64,000 nt of DNA from Burkholderiales bacterium (GTDB lineage Bacteria; Pseudomonadota; Gammaproteobacteria; Burkholderiales; JABEVD01), in the NCBI GenBank assembly GCA_019753155.1, contig JAIELG010000016.1, positions 62,001 to 126,000 of the forward strand. The letters run 5' to 3'. Made by a program: the position numbers and the translations under genes. Below are positions 20,718 to 27,813 of the stretch, piece by piece. Under the pieces are notes generated by a model. The model was given only the letters and a program-made list of their open reading frames with translations. It was not told the DNA's origin and ran no database searches. How positions within the stretch are numbered: position 1 is the first letter of the stretch; every line of letters begins with the position of its first letter.

Positions 20718-20876
20718 TACTGACGACAGGACTGGCTCCATCTGATCGAAGAACCTGGGATTCCGGCTTGCCGCTGATACCATGTCCACCGCCGTTACGC
20801 TGCAACGCCAGCGGACGGCTTTACCCTCGCTCTTGCCTCATGGGCTAGGCGGCGAGGGCAGGGGGCGCGGATATGT

Positions 20877-21013
20877 CTAAAAAAAGGTTTTGATAATGAG
20901 GGAAGCGACACCGGCCAACAAAAAGCCAAGCATCCATTGAAACTACCTGGATTTTTGCTTCAAGGCGAACCTCTAGGGTTTTCAGATCGTCCTTGGTCGA
21001 CGGTTCTTTGAGA
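20877..21013 (-). pseudogene. DUF1640-like coiled-coil protein remnant
   Basis: One minus frame encodes DDLKTLEVRLEAKIQ and a second, frameshifted frame continues WMLGFLLAGVASLIIKTFF and a TAG stop. Together they match the coiled-coil plus C-terminal membrane helix layout of DUF1640 proteins. No single frame spans both parts and no start is visible, so this is a frameshifted fragment. Confidence 0.55.
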
Positions 21014-21242
21014 TTAACATCCAATATTCTTCGCCAATTCCTCAGCCTTCAAGTGCGTGTGGCGCTTGAGCATGCGCAGATCGCGGCCACTTCCATAGGC
21101 TAAGTTTGCCAGATTCGAAAAATCGGCTTGCGGCCTCATGGCGCAGATCGTGGAAATGCAGAGCATCGATGTACCCGATGCTGCGCACCCGTGCCTGTCG
21201 ATGAAAAACGTTGATGCGATGTCCTTGCGGGATTGCGTTCAA
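21014..21242 (-). pseudogene. Tyrosine recombinase (integrase) C-terminal remnant
   Basis: The minus strand encodes DALHFHDLRHEAASRFFES, the catalytic HxLR block of phage-type integrases, and after a frame change GRDLRMLKRHTHLKAEELAKN and a stop. The catalytic tyrosine expected in RYTHL is histidine here, and the segment between the two blocks is damaged. Everything upstream of the HDLRHE region is lost. It marks a former element integrated next to tRNA-His. Confidence 0.8.
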
Positions 21243-21937
21243 TGTCTGCTTGCAGCGTTGAATGCGTCGATGCAGCGTTTCAATACGTCCCCGGCACTGG
21301 CTTTGTCGCTTATCGCCGTGCAGTCTGCTGCAAGGTCCGGTTTGGAGGGAGAAACTGCTGTAACGTTGGCAGGGGCGGAGGTTGCTGCAATGCTGGCAGG
21401 GGCGGAGGTTGCTGCAATGCTGGCAGGGGCGGAGGTTGCTGCAATGCTGGCAGGGGCAATCGGCGGGGCTGGTGTGCGCGCCTCGATGGCAACCGGCTGG
21501 GAGGCGGCCGGTTTTCTGGTCATCTTTTTATATTTCATTTCAAGCGCAAGGTTGCGCTGTTCAAGGGTTTTATAGCGTTTTTCCAGGGCAAGCGTAGCTT
21601 CTTCGTCATGTTTTTTCATTTCAAGGCTGATCACGATATACGTTGCAGTAGCGATCACTCCTGTGCCCGACAACAGCAATGCGATCAGGACGCCTTTTCC
21701 CGGCAGGCGGCGCGTAGCGGGCGCTTCGGCTGGATCCTCTCTCGAAGATCGATGCGGCTCTTTCGATTCAGGCCGGTTTTTGACGCTCCTGTCGTCGGAT
21801 TCGGCAGGTGGTGTGCGGTGACTTTGGAAGGGTGCCATGATCCAGGCAAGGATCCTGTGCGCGAGACTCGGCGCGGCCGCAACATCCTCATGCTTTATTG
21901 GGCGCGTGACTTTTTTTGGGGCGGAACTGACGGTCAC
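21239..21937 (-). CDS. Single-pass membrane protein with Ala/Pro repeat
   Basis: I do not recognise this 232-residue protein. It has a polar N terminus, one membrane helix (about residues 83-103), a charged coiled-coil-like stretch (EMKKHDEEATLALEKRYK) and three to four copies of a nine-residue unit APASIAATS encoded by 27-bp tandem repeats. It starts with GTG behind AAGGA. The C-terminal end runs into the integrase remnant, so the native terminus may have been lost. A periplasmic or envelope-spanning role is possible but unproven. Confidence 0.5.
   Translation of the reverse strand: MTVSSAPKKVTRPIKHEDVAAAPSLAHRILAWIMAPFQSHRTPPAESDDRSVKNRPESKEPHRSSREDPAEAPATRRLPGKGVLIALLLSGTGVIATATYIVISLEMKKHDEEATLALEKRYKTLEQRNLALEMKYKKMTRKPAASQPVAIEARTPAPPIAPASIAATSAPASIAATSAPASIAATSAPANVTAVSPSKPDLAADCTAISDKASAGDVLKRCIDAFNAASRH
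21354..21461 (-). repeat. 27-bp tandem repeat array
   Basis: Units beginning GTTGCTGCAATGCTGGCAGG start at 21381, 21408 and 21435 with an exact 27-base period; a degenerate unit precedes them from about 21354. The array is in frame within the membrane-protein gene and encodes APASIAATS units. There are no spacers, so it is not a CRISPR. Confidence 0.9.
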
Positions 21938-22025
21938 TTCAGTATCCTTGTTACCAGTAAAGACAATATAGCAGATATGATTGAATAGCGGCAGATTTTC
22001 CGCCAGCTTTATGCTGGCGCCAGAC

Positions 22026-22055
22026 TTGACACCACTATCTCGTGCATTGTATCTT
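22026..22055 (+). promoter_or_regulatory. Sigma-70 promoter of the cNMP-GGDEF gene
   Basis: TTGACA is followed after 17-18 bases by GTATCTT (-10 GTATCT or TATCTT), about 55 bases upstream of the ATG at 22110. Confidence 0.55.
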
Positions 22056-22109
22056 CAAAAGTTTTATTAATCGCCAATTCTTGAAGACTGGGGCGTCACA
22101 CGGAAATCA

Positions 22110-23051
22110 ATGACATCTATCGCCGATGAGCTAGCAAAAAACGAGTTGTTGCGGGATGTCCCGGAGTCTGTTCTTCGTCTGGTCATGGAGCACGCGGTCC
22201 CGCTGGAGGTTGCTCCGGGCGAAGTGCTGCTCTCGCCGGAACGCGAGAACCACCATGTTTACCTGTTGCTCTCGGGCACGCTTTCCCTTCGTTTCGATTC
22301 GCTGGATTCCCCGGAGATCCGGGAATTGTCGGCTGGAATATCGGTAGGGGAAATGTCGCTTATAGACGATGCGCCGCCATCGGCCTATGTCGTTGCCAAG
22401 GAAGCCGGCCGGGTGCTCCGTCTTCACCGGGATATCATTCTTGGCCTCGTCACGGCGAACCCGGTGGCATACAACCTGTTGCGGTTGCTGACCAAGTGGA
22501 TGAAAGCCAACACGGAACACATCATCCAGGATCGGCTGCGGATCAGTGAACTTACCGATCACGCGCATATCGACGGGCTGACGGGGCTATACAACCGGCG
22601 CTGGCTGGACAATACTCTGGCGCGCCTCCTTCAGCAGGCACGGAAAGATGGGCTGCCCCTGACCATACTGCTTGCCGACATAGACGGCTTCAAGGAATAC
22701 AACGACGCGCATGGGCACCAGGGCGGGGATCGTGCACTCATCGCAGTGAGCGAGGTGCTGAAGGCGGCTGCGCGTCCTTACGATTTCCCCACGCGCTATG
22801 GCGGCGAAGAATTCCTGATCCTGCTGCAAAATACGACCATCGAAGGCGGGATCGCATTGGCGGAGAGGATACGCCACGCTGTCGAGGTGAAATCCGTGGT
22901 GACTGCGGAGGGCGCTCCCCTGCCTGGTATCACGCTTTCCATCGGAGTGGCGACGAACCTATCCCATGTCATGCCGGCATCACTGATCAGTGCGGCGGAT
23001 GCGCAACTGTACCGCGCCAAGCGGGCGGGAAAAAATCGCGTCTGCTATTGA
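22110..23051 (+). CDS. Diguanylate cyclase with cyclic-nucleotide-binding-type sensor domain
   Basis: The 313-residue cytosolic protein has a CRP-like cNMP-binding fold at residues about 10-135 and a GGDEF domain at about 150-313. The active-site motif is GGEEF (231-235), a functional variant, and an RxxD inhibitory site (Arg222, Asp225) sits five residues upstream, so product inhibition by c-di-GMP is expected. No DNA-binding helix-turn-helix is present. The domain pairing suggests that a small ligand, or loss of one, tunes c-di-GMP synthesis. The ligand cannot be read from the sequence. Confidence 0.9.
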   Translation: MTSIADELAKNELLRDVPESVLRLVMEHAVPLEVAPGEVLLSPERENHHVYLLLSGTLSLRFDSLDSPEIRELSAGISVGEMSLIDDAPPSAYVVAKEAGRVLRLHRDIILGLVTANPVAYNLLRLLTKWMKANTEHIIQDRLRISELTDHAHIDGLTGLYNRRWLDNTLARLLQQARKDGLPLTILLADIDGFKEYNDAHGHQGGDRALIAVSEVLKAAARPYDFPTRYGGEEFLILLQNTTIEGGIALAERIRHAVEVKSVVTAEGAPLPGITLSIGVATNLSHVMPASLISAADAQLYRAKRAGKNRVCY

Positions 23052-23068
23052 TCGCATGTCGGTCTGCA

Positions 23069-23488
23069 TCAAGGCCACGCAAGGATGAGCACTCCGAAAA
23101 GGATCAATGCGCCGCCTACGGCGAGTTTTAGCGTCAGCGCTTCGCCGAGAAACACGACGCCAAGGACGATGGCAAATGCAACGCTGAGCTTGTCGATGGG
23201 CGCCACCATGGATGCGGGCGCGAGTTGCAATGCCCGGTAATACAGGAGCCACGAGAAGCCCGTTGCCATGCCGGAAAGAACCAGGAAGGCGACAGGGCGC
23301 AGTTCCAGTGATCGGGGCAACTGCCACTCGCCGCGAAAAGTGACGATGCCGATGGTCATTGCGAGAATGATCACGGTTCGAATCAGTGTCGCCAGATTGC
23401 TGTTCATGCTCTCGACGCCGAGTTTCCCGAAAATGGCGGTAAGGCCCGCAAAGAAAGCCGAGCCCAGCGCGAAAAGTTGCCATGTCAT
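23069..23488 (-). CDS. Small EamA/DMT-superfamily transporter
   Basis: This 139-residue protein has about five membrane helices and the single-EamA-domain pattern (ATLIRTVIILAM, SWLLYYRALQLAPASMVAPIDKLSV near residues 95-120). Such half-size DMT proteins usually work as dimers. I use the ATG behind AGGAGGGTATTG; the preceding TTG is an alternative. It starts 15 bases after the histidine-kinase stop and is the last gene of the COG4705-response regulator-kinase operon. The substrate is unknown. Confidence 0.82.
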   Translation of the reverse strand: MTWQLFALGSAFFAGLTAIFGKLGVESMNSNLATLIRTVIILAMTIGIVTFRGEWQLPRSLELRPVAFLVLSGMATGFSWLLYYRALQLAPASMVAPIDKLSVAFAIVLGVVFLGEALTLKLAVGGALILFGVLILAWP

Positions 23489-23503
23489 CAATACCCTCCT
23501 GTT

Positions 23504-24799
23504 TTACCCTGTCATGGAGAGGCTTTGCCGGTAGCAAAAGACGAGACCGGCTCCTTTCTGTCGTCCGCGCAGGCTTACCGTGCCGCCCATGCGGATCGCG
23601 GCCTCCCGAACGATCGCCAGCCCAAGCCCGCTGCCTTCCCCATGTGTCCCAGGCATCCGGTAAAATGCATCGAATACGCGCTCGTATTCGGAGACGGGGA
23701 TTCCGGGGCCATCATCGACGATTTCGATGATGGCGTCATGATTGTCGGAGAACAGCCGAAGCGTCACTTCGCCTCCATTTTGCGTGTATTTCAAGGCATT
23801 TTCCAGCGCATTCTTGATAATAAGATGCAGCGCATCCGGAAAAGCGGGGATGGAAAGCGGCTCGATTTCATCGAGTCCCAGGTCGATATTGCCGGCTTCC
23901 GCCATGGGCAGATATTCTGCAATCAGTTCGCGAGCCATGGCCGAGACATTGACCTCGGTTTTTCCGTTTGCTTCGGCCTGGGTTCTGGCAAGACTCAGCA
24001 TCTGTTCGGTAAGATGGCGTGCGCGCGCTATGCCTTTCTGGAGCGGAACCGCGCGTTCATGCACGGCATCCAGCGATCCGGCATGCATCAGGTTCTGCGC
24101 CTGCACCGACAATGCGGTGAGCGGGCTTCGGAGTTCATGGGCCGCATCTGCGATGAAACGGCTTTGCTGTTTCATCAAGTGCTTTATGCGTTCCAGCAGC
24201 CGGTTGATTGCATGGACGAAAGGCGTGATCTCGTCCGGCAGGCCATCGTCCGAAACAGGCATCGGGCTATCTGCAGGCTGCTCGTCAAGGCTTCTGGATA
24301 GCCGGGTTATGGGGGCGAGTTCATTGCGGACAATGCGTACAATCAGCCACACAAGCACAGGAAGGAGGCACAACAGGAGGATCAGTGTGCGCAGCGCGCT
24401 GTTGATTGCGATCTCGTCCCTCACATCGGTGAATTGGGCGACGACGGTACGTTCTGCCGGCGGCGTATCGCGGATATAGACCCGAAGGTGCTTGGCGCCC
24501 GCGGGCAACGTATGCAATCCCGGCGACAAATCGGTAGAGAACCAATCGGGCCGGGAGTCCCCCGGCAGATGGAAGATCAGGATACGCGATTCAGGATCGC
24601 TGATTTCGATTCGGGGACGTTGCGCCAATCCGGATTTGGTCGCCGCGCTGAGCGCTGCGACCTGCTTCAGCATATCATCCTGGAATTCCTTCGCTTCCGA
24701 ATATGCGAGGGCGAAGGAGGCGATTGCCGCCACCAGTCCGGCGAGCAGTATGGCGCTTCCCAGCATGATCGACAGGTGCCGCTGAAGAGATCGCTTCAT
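23504..24799 (-). CDS. Sensor histidine kinase, QseC/PmrB-like
   Basis: The 431-residue inner-membrane kinase has helices at about 11-33 and 138-156 flanking a periplasmic domain of about 100 residues, then a HAMP-like linker, the dimerisation box FIADAAHELRSPL with phospho-acceptor His221, and a HATPase domain with DDGPGIP and GEGSGLGLAI. The ATG overlaps the stop of the response-regulator gene, marking one operon. The periplasmic region shows no obvious metal-binding motif of the PmrB type, so the stimulus is open. Confidence 0.93.
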   Translation of the reverse strand: MKRSLQRHLSIMLGSAILLAGLVAAIASFALAYSEAKEFQDDMLKQVAALSAATKSGLAQRPRIEISDPESRILIFHLPGDSRPDWFSTDLSPGLHTLPAGAKHLRVYIRDTPPAERTVVAQFTDVRDEIAINSALRTLILLLCLLPVLVWLIVRIVRNELAPITRLSRSLDEQPADSPMPVSDDGLPDEITPFVHAINRLLERIKHLMKQQSRFIADAAHELRSPLTALSVQAQNLMHAGSLDAVHERAVPLQKGIARARHLTEQMLSLARTQAEANGKTEVNVSAMARELIAEYLPMAEAGNIDLGLDEIEPLSIPAFPDALHLIIKNALENALKYTQNGGEVTLRLFSDNHDAIIEIVDDGPGIPVSEYERVFDAFYRMPGTHGEGSGLGLAIVREAAIRMGGTVSLRGRQKGAGLVFCYRQSLSMTG

Positions 24800-25458
24800 G
24801 TGGGTTTTTCCACCATCCATCCGGCGCCGCGCACGTTCTTGATGGCATTTGCGCCGAGTTTTTTGCGCACGCCGTGAATCAGGAAATCTACGGCATTGCT
24901 TTCCACTTCCTCGTTCCAACCGTAAATGCGCTCTTCCAGTTCCGCACGGGTGAGGATCGCGCCGGGGCGCAGCAGCAGCGCATGCAACAGGGCAAACTCG
25001 CGCGCGCTCAGGAGCTCCGCGATATCGCCGCAGCGCGCTTCCCGTGTTGCCGGGTCGAGACAGATCTTGCCGTTGGTCAGCGTCGGCGCAGCCTGCCCGC
25101 CTTGACGACGGATGATCGCTCTCAAGCGCGCCAGCAGTTCGTTGATGTCGAAGGGTTTCACCAGATAGTCATCCGCCCCGAAATCGAGTCCCTTGATACG
25201 GTCTTCCACGCCATCGCGGGCGGTGATGACGATGACAGGAATGGAATTGCCCGCCTGCCGCAGGCGACGCAGCACGTCCAATCCGTCGCGACCGGGCAGG
25301 CCCAGATCGAGCAGCACGGCCTGATGCTCGCCATGTTCGAGCGCGCTGCTGGCAGCGCCGCCATCCGTTACCCAATCCACGGCATATGCGGCGTCCTTGA
25401 GGGCGACCGATACCGCAGCGCCTATCATGGGGTCATCTTCGACAAGCAAAATGCGCAT
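24796..25458 (-). CDS. OmpR-family response regulator, QseB/PmrA-like
   Basis: The 220-residue protein has a receiver domain with phospho-acceptor Asp51 (LLDLGLPGRDG) and acidic pocket EDD at 7-9, then a winged-helix DNA-binding domain ending NVRGAGWMVEKPT. The start MRILLVEDD follows GGAGGAAACGGACC. Its own kinase follows with overlapping codons, and two COG4705 genes lie upstream in the same direction. Direct repeats with an 11-bp period upstream of the operon (27173-27188) are a plausible binding site. Confidence 0.95.
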   Translation of the reverse strand: MRILLVEDDPMIGAAVSVALKDAAYAVDWVTDGGAASSALEHGEHQAVLLDLGLPGRDGLDVLRRLRQAGNSIPVIVITARDGVEDRIKGLDFGADDYLVKPFDINELLARLRAIIRRQGGQAAPTLTNGKICLDPATREARCGDIAELLSAREFALLHALLLRPGAILTRAELEERIYGWNEEVESNAVDFLIHGVRKKLGANAIKNVRGAGWMVEKPT

Positions 25459-25530
25459 GGTCCGTTTCCTCCCGCTCAACATGATGTCGTGCAGTGTAAG
25501 CGATATAGGCCACCAGCGCATGTATGGGCA

Positions 25531-26289
25531 TCAATGCGCTTTTTCCGTCGCTTTGTGTTCGAAAGCCAGGATGCAGAACACGATAAAGGAGAGCAGCGCC
25601 GCCGAAGCCATGTAGCGGCTTAATGCCATCCCACCTGCGGCGAGCGGCTTGTCGAGAAAGTCGCCGACTACCGCACCCAATGGGCGCGTAAGAATGAAGG
25701 CGGCCCAGAATAGAACGGTGTGAGATATTTTGGTCCTGAAGTATGCCGCCACGACCAGGAGCAATAATGCACCGAATACTGCCGCCCCTCCGCCATAGCC
25801 AAGCCCCGCCGTGTCGGATGTCCAGTCGCCCAGGGCCGTGCCCAGAGTCTGGGAAAACATGATCGTGAGCCAATAAAACATTTCGGCTTTGGGAGCGCTG
25901 ACGGTATTGACCGATACCGAACCGAGCGTCCGATACCAGATGGCCAGGGAAGCCATCAACAAGATGAACAGCAGCGAAGAGCCGCCTGCATACCCGATTC
26001 CAAGTGAGCGGTCGGCAAAATCCGCCAGCGTCGTGCCGACCGTAGTGGTTGCGATGATGGTGGTCCAGTACAGGAACGGGTGAAAGCCGTTTGCCTTGAC
26101 CTGGGCAAATACAGCCAGAAGAAATACGGCTGCGAAAATCCCCGTTCCAACCAGATAGCCCAGGTGCATCGACATGGATACGGCATCGCCGCCCGTTTCG
26201 CCCAAGGTGGTTGCAAAAATCTTGATGATCCAGAAGATCAACGTCACTTCTGGAACCTTGCTCAGTGCGTTTGCGCCGGCATTGTTCAT
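25531..26289 (-). CDS. COG4705-family membrane protein (second copy)
   Basis: The 252-residue protein has about eight membrane helices and the COG4705 hallmark pattern: repeated TxGDxxxD/LGTALGD and RPLGAVVGDFLDKP motifs with acidic residues inside membrane segments, arranged as an internal duplication (KVPEVTLIFWIIKIFATTLGET at the N terminus). The function of the family is unknown. It starts behind GGAGCGAGC and directly follows its paralogue of equal length. Intramembrane acidic and threonine residues suggest a cation transporter, which is inference. Confidence 0.85.
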   Translation of the reverse strand: MNNAGANALSKVPEVTLIFWIIKIFATTLGETGGDAVSMSMHLGYLVGTGIFAAVFLLAVFAQVKANGFHPFLYWTTIIATTTVGTTLADFADRSLGIGYAGGSSLLFILLMASLAIWYRTLGSVSVNTVSAPKAEMFYWLTIMFSQTLGTALGDWTSDTAGLGYGGGAAVFGALLLLVVAAYFRTKISHTVLFWAAFILTRPLGAVVGDFLDKPLAAGGMALSRYMASAALLSFIVFCILAFEHKATEKAH

Positions 26290-27044
26290 GCTCGCTCCTT
26301 TGCATTGCGTAAAACGGCAGTCAGATAAATCACCAATCCCATAATGGTCGAGAGGAATATCGTGCTCGTGATGACCGTACCCAAACCGAGGCCGCCGTTA
26401 TTCACGGGTTGAGACAGGTAGTCGCCGCACGATGCCCCAAGGGGACGAGTCAGGATATAGGCAATCCAGAACGTCAGGATGGCATTGGCCTTGAAGGCAT
26501 AATGCGCGATGCTTGCGACGCCTATCAGCGAGCCGAAAATCAGCGCCGATTTCGCGTAACCCAGGCTCAAGCCTTCCGCTGCGAGGTCTCCGGCGGCTGT
26601 GCCGAGGGCAAACGTGAGCAAAATGGCCGTCCAGTAGAATAGTTCGCGCCGCGGGGTGACTATGGTATGGACGGACAGCGTTTTTTCGCTTGTATGCCAG
26701 AGCGTGAAAGTGATCAACAAGGCGAGGCCGAATACGGTTGTGGCAGTTCTTAGCGTGACGCCGAAATTATCCACGAGGTTGTCAGTGATGAGCGTTCCGA
26801 CAATGCTGATCAGGACAACGGTCAGCCAGTACAGCCACGGCACGTATTTCATGGAGCGAAACTGCATGAAGAGGACAATTGCCAGCAGGATGCCCATTAT
26901 CGCAGACGTTCCGGTCAGACCGAAATGCAGATTGAATGAGAGAAAATCCGCCGCAGTTTCGCCGACGGTCGTTGCCATGATTTTTATGATCCAGAAATAA
27001 AGCGTGATTTCAGGAACCTTGTTGAGCATGACGCGCATATTCAT
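26286..27044 (-). CDS. COG4705-family membrane protein (first copy)
   Basis: The 252-residue protein is a paralogue of the next gene: NKVPEITLYFWIIKIMATTVGETAADFL (residues about 6-33) and AYILTRPLGASCGDYLSQP align with the same motifs there. I chose the ATG at 27044 with GGGGAGA upstream; a start five codons earlier lacks a ribosome-binding site. Its stop overlaps the start of the second copy (ATGA). Same-length tandem copies suggest a heteromeric pair. It is the first gene of an operon with the two-component system and the DMT transporter. Confidence 0.85.
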   Translation of the reverse strand: MNMRVMLNKVPEITLYFWIIKIMATTVGETAADFLSFNLHFGLTGTSAIMGILLAIVLFMQFRSMKYVPWLYWLTVVLISIVGTLITDNLVDNFGVTLRTATTVFGLALLITFTLWHTSEKTLSVHTIVTPRRELFYWTAILLTFALGTAAGDLAAEGLSLGYAKSALIFGSLIGVASIAHYAFKANAILTFWIAYILTRPLGASCGDYLSQPVNNGGLGLGTVITSTIFLSTIMGLVIYLTAVLRNAKERA

Positions 27045-27172
27045 TCGGGTTCTCCCCATTTGAATGCGCAGGCGCCCGCAGAGCGGGCGGCGGCAGGATG
27101 GAATTCGGGTTTCATGAATCGCCTTTCAAGTCACGCGGAAATTCGCATGCCTGTGAATATAGCGATCAGGAA

Positions 27173-27188
27173 TTAGGAGAAAGTTAGG
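27173..27188 (-). promoter_or_regulatory. Candidate OmpR-type operator upstream of the COG4705 operon
   Basis: On the minus strand CCTAA-N6-CCTAA forms a direct repeat with an 11-base period, the spacing used by PmrA/QseB-type regulators. A TATATT -10-like element follows about 10 bases downstream. The site also abuts the 3' end of the neighbouring HD-GYP remnant. Confidence 0.35.
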
Positions 27189-27639
27189 GCGTGTAACCGG
27201 GAATTGTTCCGAAATCGATTTTGTCGATCTGTTCCGGTTCGAGAAACTTTTTCGCATAGTGCAAATAGACCTGTTTTCTCACGAAAATGTCGAAAAGATC
27301 GGGGTCGATGTGACCATCCAGGGACATTTTTCCGAGTATGTTCAGGGTCTCCGAAAGCGTTTTCAATTTCTTGTAAGGCCTGTCTTTTGCCGTCAGTGCT
27401 TCGAAAATGTCCGCAATCCCCATCAGTCTCGCCTGAACGGACATCTGATCCCTGGTCAGGCCCCTGGGGTAGCCTTTGCCATCCATGCGTTCATGCAGGA
27501 TGGATTCAAGCAGATGGTCGATATTCTGATCCGATGAAAGCGCCGCGCCGATTTTGATCAGCACTTCGATCCTGTCGAACATTTCTTCGATGGAAATGCT
27601 CGTTTCCTCGATACCTGACAAGGTCTGATTATCAGCCAT
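27184..27639 (-). pseudogene. HD-GYP phosphodiesterase gene with in-frame internal deletion
   Basis: This 151-residue open frame joins the first part of a GAF-type sensor (residues 27-48, IKIGAALSSDQNIDHLLESIL) directly to the second half of an HD-GYP domain (HERMDGKGYPRGL from residue 49, with GYP at 56-58). The rest of the GAF domain and the N-terminal half of the HD domain, including the first metal ligands and the HD pair, are missing. The remaining part could fold only partially and cannot bind the metals needed to hydrolyse c-di-GMP. The frame is kept open, so a short protein may still be made. Confidence 0.75.
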
Positions 27640-27696
27640 TGCCCTCTTCCTTTCGGATCAAGCCGCATGGGTGCGATGGCGGTTTTTCCGAGTTAC

Positions 27697-27813
27697 GGAA
27701 CCCCTGAACAAGTCCCGCGTGGTCGCTACGGTCAGTTTTGCAGGAAGAATTGCCTACACTCCAGAATATAGTAGATCCGAAGGATTTTAACAAACGGCTC
27801 ATGTGCGACTTGT
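27697..27813. repeat. Dispersed-repeat segment with inverted ends
   Basis: The left end GGAACCCCTGAACAAGTC (27697-27714) also occurs after eno at 60318. The right part, CGGCTCATGTGCGACTTGT (27795-27813), is the inverse of the continuation of the eno copy. The right end runs into the C-terminal codons of the GGDEF-EAL gene. It appears to be a degraded member of the repeat family described at 34596. Confidence 0.6.

Noticed and set aside
21354-21461. Possible CRISPR array
   Set aside because: The 27-bp units are directly adjacent without spacers and are in frame within a coding sequence.
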